Source: Streptomyces kronopolitis
GTDB taxonomy: Bacteria > Actinomycetota > Actinomycetes > Streptomycetales > Streptomycetaceae
Reading direction: 5' to 3'
Assembly (NCBI RefSeq): GCF_014646275.1
Contig: NZ_BMND01000021.1
Span: forward strand, 1 to 64,000
Length of the DNA: 64,000 nucleotides
The notes beneath the pieces were generated by a model, which was not told where the DNA came from, searched no databases, and saw only the letters and a list, made by a program, of their open reading frames with translations. The translations under genes were made by a program, and so were the position numbers. Positions within the stretch are counted from its first letter, which is position 1, and every line of letters starts with the position of its first letter. Of the stretch, positions 43,939 through 54,247 are shown piece by piece.

Positions 43939-44841
43939 GTGGCCGCCATTCCACTGCGAGACATCCACAAGACGGAACCACTGCGCGTCCTGTCCCCCGC
44001 GGACCGGCAGCAGTGGATCACCCAAGGCTATGTGATCGTCCGTCAGGCGGTGGCGCCGGAGACGGTCACCGCCCTCACCGAGGGCCTGTACTCCTTCCTC
44101 GACATGCACCCCGAGGACCCCTCGACCTGGGCCACGCCGCACACCGGCAACGACCGGCTGCCGGGCCACAGCGGCCTGGTCGAGATGTACAACCACCAGG
44201 CCCAGTGGGACGTCCGGCAGACCCCGCGGGTCCACGGCGCCTTCGCCGACATCTGGGACCGCCCCGACCTGTGGGTCACCATTGACTTCGCCAACGTCAA
44301 CCCGCCCAACCGGGGGCCGCGCGCCTTCGACGGGTTCATCCACTGGGACGTGGACACCTCCGCCGACCCGCTGCAGGTGAGCTGCCAGGCGGTGCTCTCG
44401 CTGACCCACGGCGACGAGGAGATCGGCGGCTTCCAGTGCGTGCCGGAGATCTTCACCGACTGGGAGAAGTGGGTGAGCGGCCAACCGGCCGACCGCGACC
44501 CGTTCACCCCGGACATCACCGGCTACCGGATCACCACGCCGAGCGTCGCGCCCGGCGACCTCATCATCTTCAACAGCCTGCTGCCGCACGGGGTGCACCC
44601 CAACGTCTCCGAGGCCCGGGTGCGCATGGCCCAGTACCTGACCATGGCGCCCGCCTGGGAGGACGACGCCGGTCTGTGCGAGGCCCGGGTGCGGTTCTGG
44701 CGGGACCGGATCCCGCCGCATCCGCCGCAGGGCGGGGTGCGCAAGGACGAGGCCGAGCTGTACGGACCGGCGACGCTGACCCCGCTGGGCGAGCGCCTGC
44801 TGGGCCTGCGCGCATGGCACGAGGGGAGCATTGTTGGCTAG
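43939..44841 (+). CDS. Phytanoyl-CoA dioxygenase-family Fe(II)/2-oxoglutarate enzyme
   Basis: A 300-residue double-stranded beta-helix dioxygenase. The metal triad is visible as H135-x-D137 in FIHWDVDTS and H217 in LLPHGVHPN; an Arg a few residues on (227/229) would bind 2-oxoglutarate. It begins LSPADRQQWITQGYVIVRQAV, the typical PhyH start. It would hydroxylate or otherwise oxidise a C-H bond, possibly on the modified peptide, and so create a site for carbamoylation (inference). GTG 43939 has TGGAGAG upstream. The stop overlaps the exporter gene. Confidence 0.87.
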   Translation: MAAIPLRDIHKTEPLRVLSPADRQQWITQGYVIVRQAVAPETVTALTEGLYSFLDMHPEDPSTWATPHTGNDRLPGHSGLVEMYNHQAQWDVRQTPRVHGAFADIWDRPDLWVTIDFANVNPPNRGPRAFDGFIHWDVDTSADPLQVSCQAVLSLTHGDEEIGGFQCVPEIFTDWEKWVSGQPADRDPFTPDITGYRITTPSVAPGDLIIFNSLLPHGVHPNVSEARVRMAQYLTMAPAWEDDAGLCEARVRFWRDRIPPHPPQGGVRKDEAELYGPATLTPLGERLLGLRAWHEGSIVG

Positions 44842-46156
44842 CACCGCCCCCTCCGGGGCCCGCCCGGCCGTCCGGGCGGACCTGGGCCGCCCGTTCCGCT
44901 GGCTGTGGGCCTCGACGGCCGCCTCCAACGCGGGCGACGGCATCACCCGCACGCTGCTGCCGCTGCTGGTGGTCGCGCACCACCCCGACCCGGCGGTGGT
45001 CGCCGGGCTGACCACCGTCAACATGCTGCCCTGGCTGCTGTTCGCGCTGCCCGCCGGCGTCCTCGTGGACCGGGTGGACCGGCGCCGGATCGTGCTGGGC
45101 AGCAACCTGGTCCGCGGCGCCGCGCTGCTCGGCGCGGCCCTGGTGCTCACCGGCAACCGCCCGCTGGGCCTGCTGTACGCGCTGGCGTTCCTGCTGGGCA
45201 TCGCCGAGACCCTCGCCGACACCGCGGCGCCCGCGATGCTGCCGCGGCTGGTCGACGAGCGGCACCTGGAGCGCGCCAACGGGCGGCTGATGGCGGCGCA
45301 GATCGTGCTCAACGAGACCGCCGGGCCGCCCGTCGCGGGCCTGCTCGTGGGCCTGACCGCCGCCGCGGCGCTGGCCACCGGCGGGGTGCTGTACGCGCTG
45401 GCCGCGCTGCTGCTCCTCGGCCTCGCCCCGCTCGCCCGCACCACCCGCGAGGCGGCACCGGACCGGGCGCGCGGCGGGGTGCTGCGCGACATCCGCGACG
45501 GGCTCGGCTTCGTCCTCGGCCACCGCACCCTGCGGCTCACGCTCGCCGCGAGCGCTCTGTACGGCCTGGTGTTCTCGGCGACCTTCTCGATGCTGGTGCT
45601 GCTGAGCGAGGGCACGCTGGGGCTGAGCGCGACCGGGTACGGACTGCTGCTCGCCGTCGGGTCGCTGGGCGCCTTCGCCGGCAGCTGGCTGGCGCCCCGG
45701 GCCGCCGACCGGCTGCCCACCGTACGGCTGGCCCGGTGGTCCCTGGTCGCGTCCGGAGCCGCGTACGCCGCGCTGGGCCTGGGCCGCCACCCGGTACTGG
45801 CCGCGCTGGCGCTCGCCGCCAACGGCGTGTTCATGATGGGCTGGAACATCCCCGTGATGTCGCTGCGCCAGCGGCTCACGCCGGAGGACCTCCAGGGCCG
45901 GGTGATGAGCGTGTCCCGGCTGTGCGCGTGGGGCACGATGCCGGTCGGCGCGACGCTCGGCGGACTGCTCGCCGAGGCCCTGTCCGTGCCCGCCGTGTTC
46001 GTGGTGTGCGGCAGCGTCCTGGCCGTGGGCGCGCTGCTGCTGCTCGCGCCCGTGCGCGAGGCCCCCGCCGCGCCCCCTGGCGCGCTCCCGGCGCCCTCCG
46101 CGCCACCGCCGCCCTCCGATCCGCCTGCGCACACCGACCTTCTCGACAAGGGGTGA
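44834..46156 (+). CDS. MFS transporter (EntS/MFS_3 type)
   Basis: A 440-residue major-facilitator protein with about twelve helices and the cytoplasmic loop-2 motif ALPAGVLVDRVDRRRIVLGSN (G-x-x-x-D-R-x-x-R-R). It resembles the enterobactin exporter group and is the likely exporter for the cluster product, perhaps also providing self-protection. It starts at TTG 44834 (or TTG 44831) with GAGGGGAG upstream and overlaps the dioxygenase stop by 8 bp. The C-terminal tail is Pro-rich. Confidence 0.86.
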   Translation: MASTAPSGARPAVRADLGRPFRWLWASTAASNAGDGITRTLLPLLVVAHHPDPAVVAGLTTVNMLPWLLFALPAGVLVDRVDRRRIVLGSNLVRGAALLGAALVLTGNRPLGLLYALAFLLGIAETLADTAAPAMLPRLVDERHLERANGRLMAAQIVLNETAGPPVAGLLVGLTAAAALATGGVLYALAALLLLGLAPLARTTREAAPDRARGGVLRDIRDGLGFVLGHRTLRLTLAASALYGLVFSATFSMLVLLSEGTLGLSATGYGLLLAVGSLGAFAGSWLAPRAADRLPTVRLARWSLVASGAAYAALGLGRHPVLAALALAANGVFMMGWNIPVMSLRQRLTPEDLQGRVMSVSRLCAWGTMPVGATLGGLLAEALSVPAVFVVCGSVLAVGALLLLAPVREAPAAPPGALPAPSAPPPPSDPPAHTDLLDKG

Positions 46157-46159
46157 CCA

Positions 46160-47095
46160 TTGGCTACACAGCTCTATGACACGGTGATCGTCGGAGGCGG
46201 CCCGGCCGGCCTCAACGGGGCGCTGTACCTGGGCCGTTCACGGCGCCGGGTGCTGCTCGTCGACTCGGGCGACGCCCGCAACATGGCGGCCGGCGTCATG
46301 CACAACGTCCTCACCAACGACGGCGCGGACATCGCGGACTTCCGGGAGCGCTCCCGCGCCCAGCTCGCCGCGTACGACGTGACGTTCCGGGACGACGAGG
46401 TGCTCTCGGCGGAGCCCGACGGCGACCACGTGGTGGTCACCACCAAGGAGTCCGGCACCGTCCGGGCCCGCACCCTGCTCTACGCGGCCGGGGTGCGCTC
46501 GGTGCTGCCGCCGGTCCCGGGCCTGGCGGACCTGTGGGGCACCACTGTCCTGGAATGCCCGTACTGCCACGCCTGGGAGGTGCGCGACCGCAGCTTCGCC
46601 GTGTACGGAGGGGTGGTGGCGAGCGAGTGCCTGGCCGCGACCCTCACGGTGTGGTCCGACCGCATCAGCTACCTCACCGACCGGCGCGAGCTGCCGGGCG
46701 ACGAGCAGGACCGGCTCACCGCGGCCGGGGTGCCCGTCGTCGCCGACGGGGTCAGCGAGGTGAAGCCGCACCCCGAGGGCGTCGAGGTCGTCTTCGAGGA
46801 CGGCCGGTCCGAGAGCTACGGGGCGCTCTTCCTGCACCTGGACATGGAGCCCCGGGTGGACCCGCTGCGGCCCTGGCTCCAGGCGCCGGACCTGGAGTCC
46901 GTGCAGACCGACGACCGCGGCCGCACCAGCCTGCCCCGGCTCTACGTGGCCGGCGACCTCGGCCGGAACATGCAGCAGGCCGCGATGGCCGCCGCCAGCG
47001 GAGGCCTGGCGGGCATGGCCATCAACGCCGACCTGATCCGCGAGGACCGCCCCGGCTCCCTGCCCGAACCGCCGCCCCCGACCCCGGCCCGCTGA
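46160..47095 (+). CDS. Thioredoxin-reductase-like FAD oxidoreductase
   Basis: A 311-residue flavoprotein. The FAD motif is VGGGPAGLNGALYLGR (about 11-26). The redox pair is C133-P-Y-C136, followed by HAWEVRDR. The expected NADPH-binding GxGxxA is replaced by YGGVVASECLAAT, so it may not use NADPH and could be an oxygen-dependent dithiol oxidase like GliT or HlmI (inference). TTG 46160 has AAGGGG upstream and starts 3 bp after the exporter stop. It could form or break a disulfide between the two peptide cysteines. Confidence 0.86.
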   Translation: MATQLYDTVIVGGGPAGLNGALYLGRSRRRVLLVDSGDARNMAAGVMHNVLTNDGADIADFRERSRAQLAAYDVTFRDDEVLSAEPDGDHVVVTTKESGTVRARTLLYAAGVRSVLPPVPGLADLWGTTVLECPYCHAWEVRDRSFAVYGGVVASECLAATLTVWSDRISYLTDRRELPGDEQDRLTAAGVPVVADGVSEVKPHPEGVEVVFEDGRSESYGALFLHLDMEPRVDPLRPWLQAPDLESVQTDDRGRTSLPRLYVAGDLGRNMQQAAMAAASGGLAGMAINADLIREDRPGSLPEPPPPTPAR

Positions 47096-47117
47096 GCGCG
47101 GGCGGCCCACCCCGCAC

Positions 47118-47157
47118 CCGCCCTGCCCGGCGCACCCACCGCGCACGGGCGGGGCGG
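47118..47157 (+). terminator. Intercistronic hairpin before the SGNH gene
   Basis: CCGCCCTGCCCG and CGGGCGGGGCGG form a 12-bp stem (one U-G pair) with a 16-nt loop, 22 bp after the oxidoreductase stop. It is the strongest internal hairpin of the cluster and may divide it into two transcripts. Confidence 0.62.
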
Positions 47158-47216
47158 CCGGGCACCGATCACGGCATCACCGCCACGCACCGCGCACCGA
47201 CGGGAGCCCCTTCGCG

Positions 47217-48134
47217 ATGACCTCACCCCGCGCCGAGTTCACCCCGCACATGGAGCACTACACCTTCGTCCTGGAGGACCAGCCCTACCTGGGGTACTTC
47301 CAGTACGGCAACGAGAAGAGCCCCGTCCACACCACCGACCGGCACGGCTTCCGGGTCACCCCGGGCCCCGGCGGGCTCCGGGCCACGGTCGGCGACGACC
47401 GCCCCGACGGCCCGGTGCGGGTGCTCGCCGGCAGCTCCGCGGTCTTCGGCGTGGGCGCCACCGGTGACGCGGCCACCATCCCCGCGCGGCTGTGGAACGC
47501 CCACGCGCCCCGGCTGCCCTGGCTGAACATCTCCGGGCAGAGCCACAACTCGGCCCAGGAACTCCTGCTGTTCACCCTCTTCCAGCACGAACTCCCGCCG
47601 GTCGAGGACATCGTGCTGCTCTCCGGGGTCAACAATCTGGTGCTCAGCCGGCTGCCCGAGGAGAAGCAGGGCCGGCATGGCGCCTTCTTCGACTGCGGGC
47701 CCGCCCCCGACGTCGTACCGCCGCCGGACCGGCGGGTCGCGCACGCCACCGAGCTGACGATCCGCCATCTGGGCGCCTGGAAGCTGCTGGCGGACGGCCT
47801 GGGCGCCCGGCTGTCCTTCGCGCTCCAGCCGCTGGCGCCCTGGGTGCGCGAGGAGCCGCTGCCCCGCGAGCAGCAGCTCTTCGAGGAGCTGGACGAGGTG
47901 TCCAACTTCCGCCGGTTCCACCACGACATCTCGACCATGGCGGTGGGCCGCGCCTACGCGGACCGGCTGGCCGCCGGATGCGCCGCACTCGATGTGCCGT
48001 TCCTGGACCTGAACGTGGCGCTGGCCGAGGCCGCGAAGCCGGCGGACTGGCTGTTCATCGACCGTGTGCACTGCACGGATCTGGGATACGACCTGGTGGC
48101 CCGGCAGCTGGCGGACCGCCTGGACCTGGCGTGA
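47217..48134 (+). CDS. SGNH/GDSL hydrolase-like protein
   Basis: A 305-residue SGNH-fold protein. Block I is LAGSSAVFGVGATGD (Ser73/74), block III is LLSGVNNLVLS (Asn139/140), and block V is FIDRVHCTDLGYD (Asp and His about 283-287). SGNH proteins are esterases or acyltransferases. In other bacteria SGNH genes accompany carbamoyltransferase and SxtJ-like genes in a recurring module, and the same grouping appears here. ATG 47217 follows a hairpin; its stop is next to the start of the small 61-residue gene. Confidence 0.8.
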   Translation: MTSPRAEFTPHMEHYTFVLEDQPYLGYFQYGNEKSPVHTTDRHGFRVTPGPGGLRATVGDDRPDGPVRVLAGSSAVFGVGATGDAATIPARLWNAHAPRLPWLNISGQSHNSAQELLLFTLFQHELPPVEDIVLLSGVNNLVLSRLPEEKQGRHGAFFDCGPAPDVVPPPDRRVAHATELTIRHLGAWKLLADGLGARLSFALQPLAPWVREEPLPREQQLFEELDEVSNFRRFHHDISTMAVGRAYADRLAAGCAALDVPFLDLNVALAEAAKPADWLFIDRVHCTDLGYDLVARQLADRLDLA

Positions 48135-48145
48135 GGAGCCCCGCC

Positions 48146-48331
48146 GTGCCCGACGACAGCAACGCCGAGCCCGCGTCGGCGGTCGGCCGCCTCGCCTCCT
48201 GGCTGCGGCGCGGGGGCCGCCCGCGGCCCGCCCCCGACGCCCCGGCGGACCGGCCCGCCGACCCGCCCGCGCAGCCGTCCCCGCTGCGGCCGCAGCCCGA
48301 GGACGACGCCTCCGTCTACCCCCTGTTCTGA
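48146..48331 (+). CDS. Small Pro/Arg-rich protein with C-terminal SVYPLF
   Basis: A 61-residue ORF starting at GTG 48146 with a perfect GAGGAG 7 nt upstream; GTG 48131, overlapping the SGNH stop, is an alternative. It contains GRLASWLRRGGRPRP, a long Pro/Ala spacer and the tail DDASVYPLF. The ending resembles the (I/V)Y-x-LF tail of DUF5989 proteins, which often neighbour carbamoyltransferases, but the membrane helix of that family is missing. It could be a second peptide substrate or an accessory factor. One base separates it from the next ATG. Confidence 0.6.
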   Translation: MPDDSNAEPASAVGRLASWLRRGGRPRPAPDAPADRPADPPAQPSPLRPQPEDDASVYPLF

Positions 48332-48332
48332 C

Positions 48333-50217
<1,885 letters not shown>

Positions 50218-50240
<23 letters not shown>

Positions 50241-50418
50241 GCGGCTGCGGCGGCTGGGCCCGGTGGTGCTGTACTTCGCGGTGGTCACCCCGGCCGGACT
50301 GTTGGTGCGGGCGGTGCGGGATCCGCTGCGGCGCTCCCGGGACGCCGGCCGGACGAGCTATCTGGACCGCCCGGCCCGCCCCCGGCGCCGCCTCGCGACC
50401 TTCCGCCGGGCCCCCTGA
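50218..50418 (+). CDS. Small SxtJ-like membrane protein
   Basis: A 66-residue ORF (GTG 50218, AGGAGG about 9 nt upstream) overlapping the carbamoyltransferase end. One hydrophobic helix (VVLYFAVVTPAGLLVRAV) is followed by RDPLRRSRDAGRTSYLDRP. This matches my recollection of the C-terminal part of SxtJ-family proteins, which sit beside carbamoyltransferases in saxitoxin and other clusters. It could anchor the carbamoyltransferase at the membrane (inference). It is the last gene of the + strand cluster. Confidence 0.6.
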
Positions 50419-50449
50419 GCGGACGGCGGCCGCCCGTGGACGTACGCGA

Positions 50450-51091
50450 CTACCGGCCGTCCCGGCTCGCCGAGGTCAGCACCACGCGCCGCGTACCGAG
50501 GACCTGGACGCGGGAAGCGGCCCCGGTGAATCCGCACGCCGTCGCCCAGCGGCTGGCCTCCTGCGCGGTGTGCGGCAGCGGCACGTCGGCGGCGAGGTGC
50601 CCCGAGAAGCGTGCGGACGGCCGGAAGTGCGTGGCCAGGGGCAGCGTGAAGCCCACCCGGCCGCCCGGACGCAGGGCGCGCCGCCAGTCGGCCAGCGCCC
50701 GGCGCCCCAGGAAGTGCAGCGAGGACGCGCAGAACACGACATCGAGGGAGTGGTCGGCGACCGGCAGCGGGACCGCGTCGGCGATCCGCCAGTCGATCGC
50801 CGTCTCCTGCGTCAGCCCCGCGGCGCGGGCCCGGCCCACCTCGATCATCCCGGGGGACAGGTCGACGGCCAGGACGGGCGGGGCGGTGCCGGGCCGGCCG
50901 CGCGCGAGGTGCCGGGCGACGGCTCCCGCACCGCACGCCACGTCGGCGACCGCGTCGGCCTCGCCAGGGGACACCCACGCGATCAGGGCCCGCGCGATGT
51001 CCTCGTGGTGCCCGTGGTCGTAGCCGCCGGCCAGCTCGTCGAAGGCCCCGGCCAGAGTCGCGCTCTGCGTCAGGGTTGGATCCTGCGTCAC
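50450..51091 (-). CDS. Class I SAM-dependent methyltransferase
   Basis: A 213-residue methyltransferase. Motif I is VADVACGAGAVARHLA (about 48-63), the acidic end of strand 2 is LAVDLSPGMIEVGRA, and motif III-IV covers DVVFCASSLHFLG. It is UbiE/BioC-like in layout; the substrate is unknown. GTG 51091 is preceded 6 nt upstream by TAGGAT (51098-51103), a leaderless promoter. It is convergent with the radical SAM cluster and may or may not belong to it. Confidence 0.85.
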   Translation of the reverse strand: MTQDPTLTQSATLAGAFDELAGGYDHGHHEDIARALIAWVSPGEADAVADVACGAGAVARHLARGRPGTAPPVLAVDLSPGMIEVGRARAAGLTQETAIDWRIADAVPLPVADHSLDVVFCASSLHFLGRRALADWRRALRPGGRVGFTLPLATHFRPSARFSGHLAADVPLPHTAQEASRWATACGFTGAASRVQVLGTRRVVLTSASRDGR

Positions 51092-51092
51092 C

Positions 51093-51103
51093 GTTGGATC
51101 CTA
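51093..51103 (-). promoter_or_regulatory. Leaderless promoter of the methyltransferase gene
   Basis: On the minus strand TAGGAT (51103-51098), then CCAACG, then GTG 51091. The block GTTGGATCCT is repeated at 51075-51084 and 51093-51102, spanning the start codon, and could be a binding site. Confidence 0.45.
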
Positions 51104-51175
51104 GGGGGGTGCGACGGCCGCGGACACCCGCCCGCCGGAGGCGCGGCCCCGGCGGGCGGCTGGGTGGCCGCGCCG

Positions 51176-51742
51176 TCAGCCGAGGGTGACCGAGCCGCCC
51201 TTGACGTCCACCTTGGCGGGTGCCAGTGCCTTGGTGGCGGGGCCCTTCTTCACGCTGCCGTCGTTGATGTCGAACTTGCTGCCGTGGCACATGCAGTTGA
51301 TGGTGCCGCCGGAGACCTCGCCGACGATGCAGCCGGCGTGTGTGCAGATCGCGGAGAACGCCTTGATCTCGCCGTCCTGGGGCTGGGTGACGACCACTTT
51401 CTCGGCCTTGAAGATCTTGCCGCCGCCCTTGGGGATCTCTGACGTCTTGCCGAGCGCGGTGCCGCCGGCCCCGCCGCTGCCGCTGCCCCCGCCGCTCGAC
51501 CCGGAGGCCGACTGCTCGCCGGCCGCGTCGTTCGAGTCGCCGCTGCCCGAGTCCGTCGTGCTGCCGCCGCAGGCCGCGAGCGCCGCCGTCAGCCCGGCCG
51601 CGCCGACCGCCGCGACCACGGCCCGCCGCCCCGCCCCGCGCTCCGCCGGTGCCGTGCCGGTCTCTTCCGTCGCAGCCGTCGCCGCCGTCGTGTCCGTCGC
51701 CTCTCGGGTGTCGGTCCGCTCCGACGCTGCCTGTCGAGCCAT
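51176..51742 (-). CDS. Rieske [2Fe-2S] lipoprotein
   Basis: A 188-residue exported protein. A twin-arginine-type signal (GRRAVVAAVGAAGLTAALAAC) ends in a lipobox Cys. A Gly/Ser spacer then leads to a Rieske domain with CTHAGC (about 125-130) and CMCHGSKFD (about 145-153), the Cys/His ligands of a [2Fe-2S] cluster. It is an electron carrier on the outer membrane face; its partner is unknown. ATG 51742 has GGAGG 6 nt upstream. Confidence 0.9.
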   Translation of the reverse strand: MARQAASERTDTREATDTTAATAATEETGTAPAERGAGRRAVVAAVGAAGLTAALAACGGSTTDSGSGDSNDAAGEQSASGSSGGGSGSGGAGGTALGKTSEIPKGGGKIFKAEKVVVTQPQDGEIKAFSAICTHAGCIVGEVSGGTINCMCHGSKFDINDGSVKKGPATKALAPAKVDVKGGSVTLG

Positions 51743-51958
51743 GGTGTGCCTCCGGTTCATGGTGGTGCCTTCGGTGCGCGCTCTGCTCCATGGGCGTTGC
51801 ACAGGGTCCATACGGAGCGGCGGCCCGGGGTGTTCAACACGCTCATGTTCCTTTCGCGGAGGTACGAAAGACGGCAGGAAACGGCGAAGCGCACGGCGGC
51901 GTGCAACGGGGGCGGCGGCGGTGGCACGAACGGCCGAGGGCCGTTCGGGGGACGCGGC

Positions 51959-54115
51959 TCAGTCCCCCTCGGCCTCCTGGGCGCGCCGCTCCAGCGCCTC
52001 CCGCAGGAAGTCCCGCTGGAAGAGCAGCAGCTGCTCGTTGACCGCGTCGTCGGCGGGCAGATGGGTGGCGCCGGGCAGCGGCAGCACGCTGTGCGGCCGG
52101 CCCGCGGCGAGCAGCTCCGCCGAGAAGCGCAGGGTGTGCGCGGCCGCCACATTGTCGTCCGCGAGCCCGTGGACCAGCAGCAGCGGGCGGCTCAGCAGAT
52201 GGCCGTGGCCGATCAGGGAGCAGCGCGCGTAGTTCTCCGGCCGCTCCTCGGGGTGGCCCAGGAACCGCTCCTTCCAGTGGGTGTCGTACAGCCGCATGTC
52301 GGTGGGCGGCGCACCGGCCACCGCCGCATGGAAGACCTCGGGGCGGTGCAGCACCGCGCCCGCGGCCAGGAACCCGCCGAACGACCAGCCGCGGATCCCC
52401 ACCCGCGCCAGGTCCAGGTCGCCGCACTGCTCCGCGGCCGCCCGCAGCCCGTCGGCCTGGTCCTCCAGGGCAGGCGTCAGCTGGTCGCCGTGGATGGTCT
52501 TCTCCCAGGCGGGGCCCCGGTTGGGGGTGCCGCGGCCGTCGACGACCAGCACCGCGAACCCCTGCTCGGCGAACCACTGCGACACACAGGAGGGCCATTC
52601 CAGGGCGCGCCCCACCTGCTGCACTCCCGGCCCGCCGTACGGGTCGAGCAGTACCGGCAGCTTCCCCGCGCCCTCCTCGTGCCAGGACGGCAGGTACAGC
52701 GCGCCGCGCAACTGCCGTGCGCCGAGGACGAGATGGCGGGGCCGCGGGGTGACCGCCGGCTCCTCGGCGAGCGAGGGGACGACCCGGTACGGCGTGTCCT
52801 GGTCCGGCCCGGCACCGTCCGCCGGCTCGGCCCGCAGGACGCGCGCCTCGTCGCCGCGTGGCGTCCACCCGGACACGACGACCGTGCCGCCCCGCCCCAC
52901 CCCGGTGAATCTGCCCGGCCCCCGGCTCAGCCGCCGGATGCCGCGGCCCGGTTCATGGCGCCACACATGGGTCTCCAGCGGGTCCTCGCTCGCCGTGAAC
53001 AGCACCTGCTCGCCCTCGACCCCCAGGACCTCGCACAGCTGCATCCCCCCGGGGGTGACCCGCCGGCCGCCGACGGTCAGATACCGGGTGTCGCCGTCGT
53101 CCTCGGGGAGCACCAGGGCGCCCGACGCGGTACGGGCGGGGGTGCCGGGGACGAGCTCCACCCAGGCGGGGTCGGTCCGCTCGTGCAGCACCTCGGTGGC
53201 CCCGGTCGCCGGATCGACCGCGAGCGTGCGCAGGACGCGCTGGTCGCGGCTCTGGACGGCGAGGAACGGTCCGTGCGCGTCCCAGCCGGCGTCGACGAGG
53301 TACTCGTGGGCCGCGCGGTCCCACCGGACCTCGGTCCGCCCGCCGTCCAGGGAGAGCAGCTGCACGGTCACGTCCGCGTTGGGGGTGCCCGCCGACGGGT
53401 AGGGAATGGCCCGCGGCGGCTTGGTGGGGTCGGCCGGGTCGGAGAGGTAGCGGCGTTCCACGGGGCCGGTGTCGACCCTGGCCACCAGGAGGCGGCTGCT
53501 GTCCGGCGCCCACCAGTGGCCGCGCATCCGGTGCATGGACTCCGCGGCGACGTATTCGGCGAGCCCGTAGGAGATCTCCGGGCCCTCGGCGCGGGCCAAC
53601 TGCCGGTCGGTGCCGGCCAGATCGACGACGTGCAGGCAGCGGCGGCTCACATAGGCGACGTGCCGGCCGTCGGGGGAGGGGCGGGGGTCGACCACCGGCC
53701 CCGCCGCGGGGACGGAGAACGGCGCGCCGCCGTCGGTGCGCACCACCCACAGCGCTCCGGACAGCGCGAACGCCACCAGGCGGGCCGCGCCGTCCGCCGC
53801 GTAGGACACCACGCCCGCTGCACGCTCCCGGGCGCGCTCCCGGCGCAGCCGCTCCTCCTCGGGGACCTCCCCGCAGCCGTTCCCCACCAGGAGCGCGGGG
53901 TCGGCCAGCAGCCGCTCCTTGCCGTCCTCCTCCTGCCACAGCCGCCCCACGGGGTCGGTGCCCGAGCCGGTGCGGACGAACAGGACCCGGGAGCCGTCGG
54001 CGGAGACGGTGAACTGCCGGGGCACGCCGAGGGAGAAGCGGCGGGTGCGCGCGAACTGGCGCGGGAACGCTGCGGAGTTCGCGGTCTGTCCGGGGTTCCG
54101 GGCGCTGCTGTCCAC
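51959..54115 (-). CDS. S9 prolyl oligopeptidase-family (DPP IV-like) peptidase
   Basis: A 718-residue serine peptidase. An N-terminal beta-propeller (about 30-430, with the DPP4_N features YVAAESMHRMRGHWWAPDS) precedes an alpha/beta-hydrolase domain (about 480-718). The catalytic residues are S578 in GWSFGG, D653/654 in GLADDN and H685 in GATHLP. It cleaves after Pro or Ala, usually in small peptides. No signal peptide is seen, so it is cytosolic. GGAGGACAGC precedes GTG 54115. Its closeness to a Pro-rich peptide cluster is suggestive but unproven. Confidence 0.9.
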   Translation of the reverse strand: MDSSARNPGQTANSAAFPRQFARTRRFSLGVPRQFTVSADGSRVLFVRTGSGTDPVGRLWQEEDGKERLLADPALLVGNGCGEVPEEERLRRERARERAAGVVSYAADGAARLVAFALSGALWVVRTDGGAPFSVPAAGPVVDPRPSPDGRHVAYVSRRCLHVVDLAGTDRQLARAEGPEISYGLAEYVAAESMHRMRGHWWAPDSSRLLVARVDTGPVERRYLSDPADPTKPPRAIPYPSAGTPNADVTVQLLSLDGGRTEVRWDRAAHEYLVDAGWDAHGPFLAVQSRDQRVLRTLAVDPATGATEVLHERTDPAWVELVPGTPARTASGALVLPEDDGDTRYLTVGGRRVTPGGMQLCEVLGVEGEQVLFTASEDPLETHVWRHEPGRGIRRLSRGPGRFTGVGRGGTVVVSGWTPRGDEARVLRAEPADGAGPDQDTPYRVVPSLAEEPAVTPRPRHLVLGARQLRGALYLPSWHEEGAGKLPVLLDPYGGPGVQQVGRALEWPSCVSQWFAEQGFAVLVVDGRGTPNRGPAWEKTIHGDQLTPALEDQADGLRAAAEQCGDLDLARVGIRGWSFGGFLAAGAVLHRPEVFHAAVAGAPPTDMRLYDTHWKERFLGHPEERPENYARCSLIGHGHLLSRPLLLVHGLADDNVAAAHTLRFSAELLAAGRPHSVLPLPGATHLPADDAVNEQLLLFQRDFLREALERRAQEAEGD

Positions 54116-54247
54116 GGTGCTGTCCTCCAGAGGGTGCGGGAACCCGGCCGGTGCCGTCCGGGCATGACGATCTCCGAGGGGAAACTAGGCATATCGACGA
54201 CGCGGGGGGAAGACCCCGCCCGGCCCCCGGCTCCTCCCCCTCGCCGC

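Noticed and set aside
51176..51742. Rieske protein as part of the peptide cluster
   Set aside because: Opposite strand, own signal peptide and lipobox, so it works outside the membrane; nothing ties it to the cytosolic maturation enzymes.
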